A stretch of DNA of 7,466 nucleotides from DATDOR01 sp035512695 (GCA_035512695.1 DATKDL010000166.1:1-7466); one strand, 5' to 3'. Positions 1-5,693 are shown, counted from the stretch's first letter. A program made the numbers and translations. Notes: generated by a model not told the origin, from the letters alone.

Positions 1-113
1 GCGATGATCGTCTGCCGGGTCACACCGGCCTGCTCGGCCAGCTGCTGCTGGGTCATCTCGTCGTGGAAGAAGCGCAGCTCGCGGATACGGTTGCTGATCG
101 GACTCTTGCCCAT
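1..113 (-). CDS. XRE/Cro-type helix-turn-helix regulator, N-terminal part (cut by window edge)
   Basis: Thirty-seven codons are visible from the ATG at 113 before the window ends, so the C-terminus is missing. The peptide starts MGKSPISNRIRELRFFHDE and continues MTQQQLAEQAGVTRQTII. This is the helix-turn-helix of the short (about 65-75 residue) XRE-family regulators, with the TQQQLAEQAGVTRQT segment as helices 2 and 3. Members of this group commonly sit directly behind a small membrane-protein gene and are thought to repress it together with themselves. Here the start codon lies one base after the TGA of the upstream gene (TGA-G-ATG), so the two are co-transcribed and probably translationally coupled. 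The upstream gene ends in a tail resembling exactly such a small membrane protein, although its body is an oxidoreductase. The HTH family call is secure; the target is unknown. Confidence 0.85.
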   Translation of the reverse strand, partial: MGKSPISNRIRELRFFHDEMTQQQLAEQAGVTRQTII

Positions 114-114
114 C

Positions 115-201
115 TCAAAACCCCCGGCGGTAGATCAGCAGCCGGGAAACGTCGGCTGCGATCTGCGAGACGAGCCCGAAGAAGATCAGGAGGCTGAACA
201 T
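115..201 (-). pseudogene. Fused 3' remnant of a small membrane protein (DUF2178/DUF2975-like), in frame with the oxidoreductase
   Basis: The last 28 codons of the oxidoreductase frame (MFSLLIFFGLVSQIAADVSR then LLIYRRGF) read as a transmembrane helix followed by a basic end with YRRG. This ending resembles small integral membrane proteins that are typically encoded immediately before short XRE regulators, and such a regulator does start 1 bp downstream. The simplest reading is that a deletion or insertion joined the 3' end of the oxidoreductase gene in frame to the 3' end of a membrane-protein gene, leaving the old membrane gene-HTH junction (TGA-G-ATG) intact. The fusion boundary is inferred to be near 198-204, where GHIVIV ends the expected MDR fold. 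The family assignment is from memory of the neighbourhood pattern and should be treated as tentative. Confidence 0.42.
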
Positions 202-1167
202 CACGATGACGATGTGCCCCTTCTTCTCCCCCGACTCGGCGTAGCGGTGGGCTTCGGCGGTTTGCTCGAACGGGAACACCCGGTCGATGACCGGCCGGAG
301 CTCGCCCGCCGCGACCATGCCGGCCAACCGGCCCAGGTTTCCCTCGCTGTGGCTCGCCGACCAGGTGAAGACCTTCACGCGGCCGGACCGCTCCGCCCAC
401 CGCCGACCCCGACGATGCGCCGGCTTCGGGTTTCCGACCAGGAAGCGCCCACCGGTCTCGAGCGAACGGACCACCCCGGAAAACGGAGCTGCACCGATCA
501 CGTCGAAGACGATATCGTAGCGCTCCGCGCGGCGGGTGAAATCCTCACGGGTGAAATCAATCACCCGGTCGGCCCCGATGCGGCGCAGCATCTCCAGCTT
601 CGGTGTGCTGTCCACGGCGGTCACCTGCGCGCCGGCGTTCTTCGCCAGTTGGACGGCATAGGTGCCGATGCAGCCCCCGGCGCCGTTGATCAGGATCCGC
701 TCGCCGGCGCGGACCTCCGCCCGCTGCAGGAACTCCAGCGCCTCGACCGCACCGACCGGGATCGTGGCGGCCTGTTCGTAGGACACCCCGTCCGGCTTGA
801 CCGCCAAAGCGCCCCTTGCCGGCATACAGGCATACTCGGCGTACCCGCCGAGCCGGATGCCGGGGGTCCCGAAGACAGGGTCACCCGGTTTGAAGCGGGT
901 GACGCTCCCCCCGACCGATTCGACCTCCCCGGCCAGCTCCTGCCCCAGGATCGTCATTCGCCGCGGCCGGTCGATCCCGACATAGCCCCGGAACAGGATC
1001 CGGAACATCGGAGAGATCTTCAGCCCGCGCAGCTCCGCATCCCCTGCGCTGACCGTCGTCGCCCGGACGCGGATCAGGACCTCGCCGTCCCTCGGGACGG
1101 GTTTTTCGACCTCCCGCAGCACCAGCACATCGGGACCACCGTAAGCCGTCCACACGATTGCTTTCAT
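115..1167 (-). CDS. MDR-superfamily NAD(P)-dependent oxidoreductase (quinone reductase/zinc-independent alcohol dehydrogenase type) with foreign C-terminal tail
   Basis: The 350-residue protein is a medium-chain dehydrogenase/reductase. It begins MKAIVWTAYGGPDVL; an N-terminal GroES-like domain spans about 1-125, followed by a Rossmann domain with the nucleotide-binding loop INGAGGCIGTYAVQLAK at about 160-176. The C-terminal motif ELRPVIDRVFPFEQTAEAHRY (289-309) is typical of quinone-reductase-like members that bind NADPH and lack catalytic zinc; the zinc-ligand Cys/His pattern is absent. The expected substrate is a quinone, enone or similar electrophile. Family proteins normally end soon after a GHIVIV-like strand, but here about 28 more residues follow (FSLLIFFGLVSQIAADVSRL and on to IYRRGF), a hydrophobic segment foreign to MDR enzymes. 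I chose the ATG at 1167 because GGAG (1177-1174) lies 6 nt upstream; an ATG at 1173 touches that GGAG and is less likely. The gene is divergent from tetR. Its leader contains the palindrome at 1184-1269. Confidence 0.88.
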   Translation of the reverse strand: MKAIVWTAYGGPDVLVLREVEKPVPRDGEVLIRVRATTVSAGDAELRGLKISPMFRILFRGYVGIDRPRRMTILGQELAGEVESVGGSVTRFKPGDPVFGTPGIRLGGYAEYACMPARGALAVKPDGVSYEQAATIPVGAVEALEFLQRAEVRAGERILINGAGGCIGTYAVQLAKNAGAQVTAVDSTPKLEMLRRIGADRVIDFTREDFTRRAERYDIVFDVIGAAPFSGVVRSLETGGRFLVGNPKPAHRRGRRWAERSGRVKVFTWSASHSEGNLGRLAGMVAAGELRPVIDRVFPFEQTAEAHRYAESGEKKGHIVIVMFSLLIFFGLVSQIAADVSRLLIYRRGF

Positions 1168-1183
1168 CGGCATCTCCGTACCG

Positions 1184-1269
1184 ATCCGAACATTCTGGGA
1201 TTGGCGATTTTGGGGGCGGCTGCGGCGTAGCCACAGCCGCCCCCAAAATCGCCGCCCAAATTTTCGGAT
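1184..1269. repeat. 86-bp palindromic repeat element, copy 1
   Basis: The outer arms ATCCGAA (1184-1190) and TTCGGAT (1263-1269) face each other. The inner arm 1203-1222 (starting GGCGATTTTGGGGG) is perfectly complementary over 20 bp to 1234-1253. The tip can extend by GGC/GCC (1224-1226 with 1230-1232) around a 3-base loop. The right half, read on the minus strand, goes ATCCGAAAATTTGGGC then GGCGATTTTGGGGG. Nearly the same string occurs at 7403-7431, so this is a dispersed element rather than a single-site terminator. It lies 16 bp upstream of the oxidoreductase ATG and would be within that gene's leader. No long T run follows either arm and I see no target-site duplication. It could be a MITE- or REP-like element. 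Confidence 0.8.
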
Positions 1270-1316
1270 GGGTTCTTATTCTTATACGATTGACCGCGTC
1301 CATCGTAGCACATAAT

Positions 1317-1346
1317 TAGACTTGACGGTCTAGACCAACTGGTCTA
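1317..1346. promoter_or_regulatory. Two overlapping TetR-type operators
   Basis: The 16-mer TAGACCAACTGGTCTA (1331-1346) is a perfect inverted repeat with 7-bp arms and a 2-bp centre. A second 16-mer of the same outer pattern, TAGACTTGACGGTCTA (1317-1332), overlaps it by TA, giving arms of 5 bp and centres 14 bp apart. Between them GGTCTAGACC (1327-1336) is also a perfect palindrome. TAGACC/GGTCTA half-sites are known for several TetR-family repressors, such as the Bacillus LmrA/YxaF group. The sites cover the -35 element, spacer and -10 edge of the tetR promoter, so binding of the adjacent TetR would block its own transcription. That this particular TetR is the binder is inference from position. 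Confidence 0.75.
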
Positions 1347-1350
1347 CAAT
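1322..1350 (+). promoter_or_regulatory. Sigma-70-type promoter of tetR-hydrolase operon
   Basis: TTGACG (1322-1327) and TACAAT (1345-1350) are separated by exactly 17 bp, close to the housekeeping consensus. Transcription would begin about 6-8 nt after the -10, at 1356-1358, which is the A of the tetR start codon or just before it. The transcript would therefore be leaderless or nearly so, in agreement with the lack of any Shine-Dalgarno sequence between 1347 and 1357. The promoter is embedded in the operator pair. Confidence 0.72.
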
Positions 1351-1357
1351 CCTTTCC

Positions 1358-1954
1358 ATGTCCTTCGATAAATCCTTCGAACACGACCGGAAGCTCTTCC
1401 ACGCCGCGATCGATGAATTCGCAGCGGCCGGCTACGAGCAGGCCTCCCTCAACGCCATCCTCAAAAACGCAGGGATGAGCAAGGGCCAGTTCTATTATCA
1501 CTTCAAGGGCAAACAGGACCTGTACTTCGCCCTGATCGCCGCCCTGATCGAACGAAAACGGGCCTTTATGGAGCGCACGATCCCCTCCGAAGGTGACGAC
1601 GGCAGTTTCTTCGAGATCCTCGAAACCCAGTTGCGGCACGGTCTCGCCTTCGCGACGCAGCATCCCGAGATCCAGGCCTTCTCTGAAAGTTTTTTAAAGG
1701 AAAAAGGGAGCCCGATCTTCGAAGCCGCGCTGGAACGCTTTAATTTCCGTGAAGACGCCGCCCTCGACCGCCTCGTCGCCGCCGCATGGGAGAACGGCGA
1801 GTTCCGGGAGGACCTGCCGTTCGAATTCGTCCGCAAAACGATCGGCTATCTCTTCAACCACGTGACCGATTTCACCGAGCTAAGGGGCCTGTCAAACGCC
1901 GATAAGAGCCTGCGGCAGCTGCTCATCTTTATGAAACATGGGCTGTCCCGCTGA
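1358..1954 (+). CDS. TetR/AcrR-family transcriptional regulator
   Basis: This 198-residue protein has the usual TetR length and organisation. The N-terminal DNA-binding domain spans about 12-60: AAIDEFAAAGYEQASLNAIL, then KNAGMSKGQFYYHFKGKQDL, with the recognition helix in MSKGQFYYHF at about 40-49. The C-terminal part (60-198) is a predicted all-helical ligand-binding and dimerisation domain with no recognisable ligand signature. The gene has no ribosome-binding site, and a consensus promoter places the transcript start at or next to the ATG, so translation is probably leaderless. Two operators overlap that promoter, indicating autorepression. An alpha/beta hydrolase follows 21 bp downstream, and an MDR oxidoreductase is divergent. 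The expected role is to sense a small hydrophobic compound and release repression of the hydrolase and perhaps the oxidoreductase. Confidence 0.92.
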   Translation: MSFDKSFEHDRKLFHAAIDEFAAAGYEQASLNAILKNAGMSKGQFYYHFKGKQDLYFALIAALIERKRAFMERTIPSEGDDGSFFEILETQLRHGLAFATQHPEIQAFSESFLKEKGSPIFEAALERFNFREDAALDRLVAAAWENGEFREDLPFEFVRKTIGYLFNHVTDFTELRGLSNADKSLRQLLIFMKHGLSR

Positions 1955-1975
1955 CGCCCTCCGGAGGAAAACCCC

Positions 1976-3103
1976 ATGGACCTGCCGATCGGCTACCAGG
2001 CCTTCCACAATCAAAAATTCTTCAACTACCAGATGAACCGCCTGCACGCCCTCGGTTTCGCCCGGGCGGAGGACATCCGCCGGGCGGCCGCCGGGATCCG
2101 GACCCGGGTGGATTACGTCCGCTGCTTCGAGGGGGAAGCGGACGCGGCCGTCCGGGAAGGTCGGTCGAAGAACGCCGCCGCCTACCTGCGCGCGGCCGAG
2201 TTCTTTGCGCCGCACGGCTCGCCGCAGAAGGACGAGCTCTACTTCCGCTTCCGCGAGACCTTTTACGAAGCATTCTCGGATGAAGGCATCCTGCGCTGCG
2301 AGGTCCCGTACGCCGGGAGCTACCTCCCCGCCCAGGAGCTCCGCCCGCCGGACGGGGCGCCGGCGCGTGGCACGGTCCTCTTCTTCGGCGGGTTCGACTC
2401 CCTGATCGAGGAATTCTTCGTGATCTGGAAATATTTCGCCCGGGCCGGCTTCCGGGTGATCGCCTTCGAGGGCCCGGGGCAGGGCGGCGTGATCCGGATG
2501 TACGGGCACCGCTTCGACCACGATTGGGAGAAACCGGTTGGGGCGATCCTGGACCATTTCGAGGTGGACTCGGCGGCCCTGGTCGGGATCTCGATGGGCG
2601 GCTATTGGGCGGTCCGGGCGGCGGCTTACGAGCCCCGGATCCAGCAGGTCGTCTCATGGCCGCCGGTCTACGACTGGCTCGAGCAGATCCCCGGTTGGAC
2701 CCAGGCCCTCGTCCGGGGGATGCTCAAAACGGAAGGCTTTATGAACTGGACCATCCGGCTGCGGATGCGGCTGTTCCCGATCCTCGACCACGCCATGAAC
2801 CAGGCCATGTATATGGCCGGCGGCGAAACGCCGATGGACGGGGTGCGCTGGCTGCTGGGGATGAATCGGGAGCACCTCTCGAGCGGAAAGGTGACCCAGG
2901 ACGTCCTACTCCTGGGCGGCGAAGCGGACAGCTTCCAACCGGTCCGGCTGCTCCACAAACAAGCCGCCGCGCTCGCCAACGCCCGCTCGGTCACGACCCA
3001 AATCTTCACCCGGGCCGAGCACGCCCACATGCACTGCCAGATGGGGAACCTGGACCTGGCGCTCGGCGCGATCACGGATTGGCTGAACCCGACCGCAACT
3101 TGA
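1976..3103 (+). CDS. Alpha/beta hydrolase (FrsA / dihydropseudooxynicotine-hydrolase-like)
   Basis: The 375-residue protein has an N-terminal helical cap (about 1-120) and an alpha/beta-hydrolase core. After the strand TVLFFGGFDS (133-142, probable oxyanion region) come FEGPGQGG (164-171) and the nucleophile elbow GISMGG with Ser206. The likely acid is Asp318 in LLLGGEADSF. The likely catalytic histidine is His353 in HMHCQMGN, a HCQ signature I associate with the FrsA-like and 2,6-dihydropseudooxynicotine-hydrolase-like group of C-C or ester hydrolases. There is no signal peptide, so it is cytoplasmic. GGAGG at 1963-1967 with 8-nt spacing supports the ATG at 1976. It lies 21 bp after tetR and is surely in the same operon, so it is likely the main effector the repressor controls. 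The substrate is not predictable; with the divergent quinone-reductase-like enzyme a xenobiotic or aromatic compound is plausible. Confidence 0.88.
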   Translation: MDLPIGYQAFHNQKFFNYQMNRLHALGFARAEDIRRAAAGIRTRVDYVRCFEGEADAAVREGRSKNAAAYLRAAEFFAPHGSPQKDELYFRFRETFYEAFSDEGILRCEVPYAGSYLPAQELRPPDGAPARGTVLFFGGFDSLIEEFFVIWKYFARAGFRVIAFEGPGQGGVIRMYGHRFDHDWEKPVGAILDHFEVDSAALVGISMGGYWAVRAAAYEPRIQQVVSWPPVYDWLEQIPGWTQALVRGMLKTEGFMNWTIRLRMRLFPILDHAMNQAMYMAGGETPMDGVRWLLGMNREHLSSGKVTQDVLLLGGEADSFQPVRLLHKQAAALANARSVTTQIFTRAEHAHMHCQMGNLDLALGAITDWLNPTAT

Positions 3104-3107
3104 CAGG

Positions 3108-3239
3108 TTATCCGTGTGCATCCCGCATCTGTTCCAGCTGGCGCTCGATGGCCATTCGGAAAAACCGGGAGATCAGCCACAGGAACGGGCGGGAGACGGC
3201 GCTGCGCGGGAACATCTCAAACCGCCGGATCACGCCGGT
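3108..3239 (-). pseudogene. Possible 3' remnant of an SRPBCC/polyketide-cyclase-like gene
   Basis: The 212-bp gap between the hydrolase and the sigma factor has no intact gene. On the minus strand, however, 43 codons ending in TAA (3110-3108) read TGVIRRFEMFPRSAVSRPFL, then WLISRFFRMAIERQLEQMRD, then AHG. The pattern of a beta strand with TGV.RRFEM followed by a long amphipathic helix ending in RQLEQM resembles the C-terminal strand and alpha-3 helix of SRPBCC-domain proteins, which are usually about 140-150 residues. No start, ribosome-binding site or upstream two-thirds is present: the frame stays open to about 3300 but without similar character, then hits a stop. It is therefore best read as a decayed fragment. 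The homology is by eye only. Confidence 0.42.
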
Positions 3240-3289
3240 CCTATTTGAATTCCCTGCCGAATAAAAACGATCCGCAATCCGTTTACAGG

Positions 3290-3303
3290 TTGAAGGTATT
3301 CAA
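3290..3303. promoter_or_regulatory. Short palindrome upstream of the sigma-factor gene
   Basis: TTGAAGGTATTCAA has 5-bp arms around a 4-bp centre and ends 12 bp before the sigma-factor GTG. It could be an operator or a chance palindrome. I find no convincing housekeeping or ECF-type (GGAAC ... GTC) promoter between 3240 and 3316, so the promoter of this operon remains unlocated. Confidence 0.25.
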
Positions 3304-3315
3304 AATGGACAACTC

Positions 3316-3885
3316 GTGATCATTTCGGAAACGGTCGCCGAAGCAGCGCTGATCGAACAGGCCCAAAACGGCGACCGCCACGCATATGGTGAGCTCGTCC
3401 GCCGCCACCATGCGGGCGTCATCCGGGTCGTCTACCGGATGTGCGGCGACCCGGCGCTGGCGGAGGACGCGGCCCAGGATGCCTTCATCCGGGCCTGGCT
3501 GCGCCTTTCCAGCTTCCGGCCCGGCACTTCTCTGCGGAACTGGCTGTACCGGATCGCCGTCAACGCCGCGCTGGATGCATTGCGCCGGGACCGGAAAACG
3601 GCGGACCTGGAGGTCGAGACTCTCTCGCTCCCGGATCCGGAGCAGGGCCCCGAGGCCGCCGTGCTGCAGCGGGAACGCGAGCACGCCGTCCGGGAGGCGA
3701 TCCGGACCCTGCCGGAGGCCGCCCGCTCGGTCCTGGTGCTGCGCGAATACGGCGGTCTGTCCTACAAAGAGATCGCCGCCGCCCTGGACATCCCGCTCGG
3801 CACGGTCATGTCCCGCCTGAACTACGCCCGCAGCCGGTTGAAAGAACGTTTACACCCGAATTTCACGGAGAGGGAAGATGACTGA
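3316..3885 (+). CDS. ECF-family RNA polymerase sigma factor
   Basis: The 189-residue protein has the two-domain ECF (group 4 sigma-70) plan. Region 2 spans about 24-92, with the core-binding and -10 motif DPALAEDAAQDAFIRAWLRL (45-64) and SLRNWLYRIAVNAALDALRR. Region 4 spans about 125-180, with LREYGGLSYKEIAAALDIPL then GTVMSRLNYARSRLKERL as the -35-binding HTH. The linker is short and there is no extra C-terminal domain. The start is a GTG with only a weak GGAC 5 nt upstream. A four-codon ORF (ATG at 3305, stop TGA at 3317-3319) overlaps it as GTGA and has the better AAGG at correct spacing, so translational coupling is possible. The 3' end overlaps the anti-sigma start by 8 nt, the usual arrangement for a sigma/anti-sigma pair. 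It probably directs an envelope-related stress regulon and its own operon. Confidence 0.94.
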   Translation: MIISETVAEAALIEQAQNGDRHAYGELVRRHHAGVIRVVYRMCGDPALAEDAAQDAFIRAWLRLSSFRPGTSLRNWLYRIAVNAALDALRRDRKTADLEVETLSLPDPEQGPEAAVLQREREHAVREAIRTLPEAARSVLVLREYGGLSYKEIAAALDIPLGTVMSRLNYARSRLKERLHPNFTEREDD

Positions 3886-4486
3886 CCACATCACCCAATG
3901 GCTGGAAGCCTATCACGACGGCGAGCTGCGCGGCGCCCGCCGGCGCAGGGTCGAAGATCACCTGGCCGTCTGCGCCCCCTGCCGGGCCGAGCTGGAGGAG
4001 ATCCGGAGCCTGTCCGGGCTGCTGGCTGCAGCTTTTCCGGAAGAAGAATTCCTGACCGCGGACCGGTTTGCCGCAAACCTCGCCCTCAGCCTCCCAAGAC
4101 GACCCGCGGGGCCTGAGCCCCGCCGGGGTTTCCGGATTGCCTGGTGGCTGGCACCGGCCGGTCTGCTGGCGGCCCTGGTCTTTGTCGATATCACGTTTTC
4201 GATCGGTACGGCGATCGCCTTCGCCGCCGACACCGGTCTGTTCGGCGGGTCCCTGGAATGGCTTCAAGGGGCGCCGCCTCAAATGAACTGGTTTGCCTCG
4301 GCAGTACGCCTGTTCGGAGACCGGCTGGGCACACCCGGCGTGGGGGCGTTGGCGTTCCTGAACGACCTCAACGTCCTCATCACACAGATGGCGCGTCCCC
4401 TGATGCTTCAAGCCCTCCTGGCGTTCGCCTACCTGGGCTGGCTGCTGGTCTGGTGGTTGAATTCCTGGGAGGAATTGAAGAATTGA
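3878..4486 (+). CDS. Zinc-finger (ZAS) membrane anti-sigma factor
   Basis: The 202-residue protein starts MTDHITQWLEAYHDGEL, the typical opening of anti-sigma domains. It then has the zinc motif H-x3-C-x2-C in DHLAVCAPC (His28, Cys32, Cys35; His13 may be a fourth ligand). A linker leads to a first membrane segment at about 88-110 (IAWWLAPAGLLAALVFVDIT) and a second near 176-194 (LMLQALLAFAYLGWLLVWWL), with about 65 residues between them, presumably outside the membrane. Most ZAS factors have a single span, so the second is notable. The N-terminal domain should sequester the sigma factor encoded just upstream until a signal releases it. GGAGAGGG (3867-3874) precedes the ATG, which overlaps the end of the sigma gene by 8 nt. 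The last codons form the left arm of the hairpin at 4477-4529. Confidence 0.88.
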   Translation: MTDHITQWLEAYHDGELRGARRRRVEDHLAVCAPCRAELEEIRSLSGLLAAAFPEEEFLTADRFAANLALSLPRRPAGPEPRRGFRIAWWLAPAGLLAALVFVDITFSIGTAIAFAADTGLFGGSLEWLQGAPPQMNWFASAVRLFGDRLGTPGVGALAFLNDLNVLITQMARPLMLQALLAFAYLGWLLVWWLNSWEELKN

Positions 4487-4529
4487 AGATCGATGTGGGG
4501 TGAAGCCCCGCATCGATCCTCAATTCTTC
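4477..4529. other. Inter-cistronic hairpin (24-bp stem, 5-nt loop)
   Basis: Arm 4477-4500 (starting GAAGAATTGAAGATCG) pairs with 4506-4529 over 24 positions with only one A-C mismatch and one G-U wobble; the loop is TGAAG. The left arm includes the anti-sigma stop codon (TGA, 4484-4486) and contains the second of two tandem AATTGAAG units (4473-4480, 4481-4488). No T run follows the right arm (CTCCCCC), so it is not a classical rho-independent terminator. More likely it stabilises or separates the sigma/anti-sigma message from the downstream membrane gene, or it is a small palindromic repeat. Confidence 0.8.
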
Positions 4530-4556
4530 CTCCCCCACATAACAAGGAGTGTTCAC

Positions 4557-5693
4557 ATGTTTGACATCAAAAAAATCCTCTCCCGCTCGTGGCATATTCT
4601 GTGGAACTACAAGGTCCTGTGGATCTTCGGGTTCATCCTGGCGCTCGGTGCGGGGGGCGCGGACTTCGGCAACCAGAGCCGGTACAGCTTTGAAGACGGG
4701 GCGCGCGGCCCGAACGGAGAGCCGCGAGCGCCGGAGGGTTGGGAGATCGAAAGCTGGGAGGACCTGCAAGGGGATACCTTCGGCGAAAAAATGAACGACG
4801 CCTTCCGCCAGGTGCGGGCCGTCGTCGAGAACCTGCGGGAGCAGTATCCCGAGGAGTTCCGCATGGGGGTTGCGGTGGCGGTCACGGCCGTGGTCGTGGC
4901 ATTTGTGTTCGGGATCCTGGTGGCCGTGCTGCGCTACGTCTCCGAAATGGCCGCCATCCGCATGGTGGACGAATATGAAGGGACTGGGGTCAAGGTGGGT
5001 TTTCGGCAGGGCTGGCGGTACGGCTGGTCTCGGGACACCTGGCGGCTTTTCTGGGTCAACTTCGTGGTCCATCTCCCGGCGCTGGTCCTGTTCGTCGTGA
5101 TCGGCCTGGTCGTTTGGTGGATTTTCTCGGCCCTGATGTCCGGGGTGCAGTGGAGCATCATCAGCAGCGTCATCGCGGGCAGCGGGCTGATCTTCCTGGC
5201 CGCATTCACCACGGCGATCCTGATGGTCGTGCTCTATGTCGTGCGCGATCTCGCCTGGCGGATGATCGCCCTGGAGGGGAAAGCGGTGCGGGAGGGGCTG
5301 CGCGAGGCCTGGGCCATGCTGCGGCGGCAGTGGAAGAACGCCGGGCTGATGTGGCTGGTGATGACCGGGATCCGGATCGCCTGGAGCATCACCTTTGTCA
5401 TCCTGATCATCCCGCTGCTGGTTGTTTCGGTCTTGACCGCTGTGGGCGGTCTGGCTGCCGCCCTCGTGCCCGCGCTGCTGACCGCCGGGATCGCCGGTCT
5501 GTTGGCCGCTCCCGATTACTGGCCCTGGATCTTCGCCCTGATCGTCGGTCTGCCGTTCTTCGCCGTCGTGACCTTCTCGCCGATCCTGCTGGTGAGCGGC
5601 TGGTGGCAGATCTTCCGGTCGAGCGCCTGGACGCTGACCTGGCGGGAGCTGAAGGCGATCGAGGCGATCGAGGCGGTCGGGCTGAATGGTTGA
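4557..5693 (+). CDS. Polytopic membrane protein of unknown function, third gene of the sigma operon
   Basis: This is a 378-residue hydrophobic protein. After the short basic start MFDIKKILSRSW there are membrane segments at about 15-33, 103-126, 166-191, 203-229, 264-291, 295-317 and 322-347. An acidic, Gly/Pro-rich soluble stretch (about 34-100) lies between the first two. The layout, with repeated amphipathic EGKAVREGLREAWAMLRRQW-like segments between helix pairs, recalls uncharacterised multi-pass proteins, including those with glycerophosphodiesterase-type membrane domains, but I cannot name a family with confidence. No catalytic motif is visible. The ATG at 4557 has AAGGAG 7 nt upstream; an in-frame GTG at 4500 is rejected because it would start inside the hairpin. 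It is 70 bp after the anti-sigma gene, separated by the hairpin, so it may be co-transcribed and act in the envelope response. Confidence 0.8.
   Translation: MFDIKKILSRSWHILWNYKVLWIFGFILALGAGGADFGNQSRYSFEDGARGPNGEPRAPEGWEIESWEDLQGDTFGEKMNDAFRQVRAVVENLREQYPEEFRMGVAVAVTAVVVAFVFGILVAVLRYVSEMAAIRMVDEYEGTGVKVGFRQGWRYGWSRDTWRLFWVNFVVHLPALVLFVVIGLVVWWIFSALMSGVQWSIISSVIAGSGLIFLAAFTTAILMVVLYVVRDLAWRMIALEGKAVREGLREAWAMLRRQWKNAGLMWLVMTGIRIAWSITFVILIIPLLVVSVLTAVGGLAAALVPALLTAGIAGLLAAPDYWPWIFALIVGLPFFAVVTFSPILLVSGWWQIFRSSAWTLTWRELKAIEAIEAVGLNG

Noticed and set aside
4..1230. Long open frame (408 codons) on the plus strand
   Set aside because: It is the antisense shadow of the oxidoreductase; its peptide is rich in Arg, Pro, Asp and Gly with no family motif, and its end runs into the palindrome.
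1184..1269. Interpretation of the palindrome as a simple bidirectional terminator
   Set aside because: It lies between divergent gene starts, lacks T runs after either arm, and has a related copy at the other end of the window.
1892..2557. Minus-strand open frame of 221 codons
   Set aside because: It is antisense to the tetR end and the hydrolase; composition is typical of a shadow frame and there is no ribosome-binding site or motif.
3209..3240. ECF-type promoter (GGAAC ... GGTC) ahead of the sigma operon
   Set aside because: The spacing is about 23 bp instead of the usual 16-17, and both elements fall inside the SRPBCC-like remnant.
2524..3264. Open frame of 246 codons on the plus strand overlapping the hydrolase
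   Set aside because: It is a high-GC out-of-frame reading of the hydrolase, which has clear catalytic motifs and a strong ribosome-binding site.
4500..4556. GTG at 4500 as start of the membrane protein
   Set aside because: It would start within the hairpin and add a non-hydrophobic extension; the ATG at 4557 has AAGGAG at 7-nt spacing.
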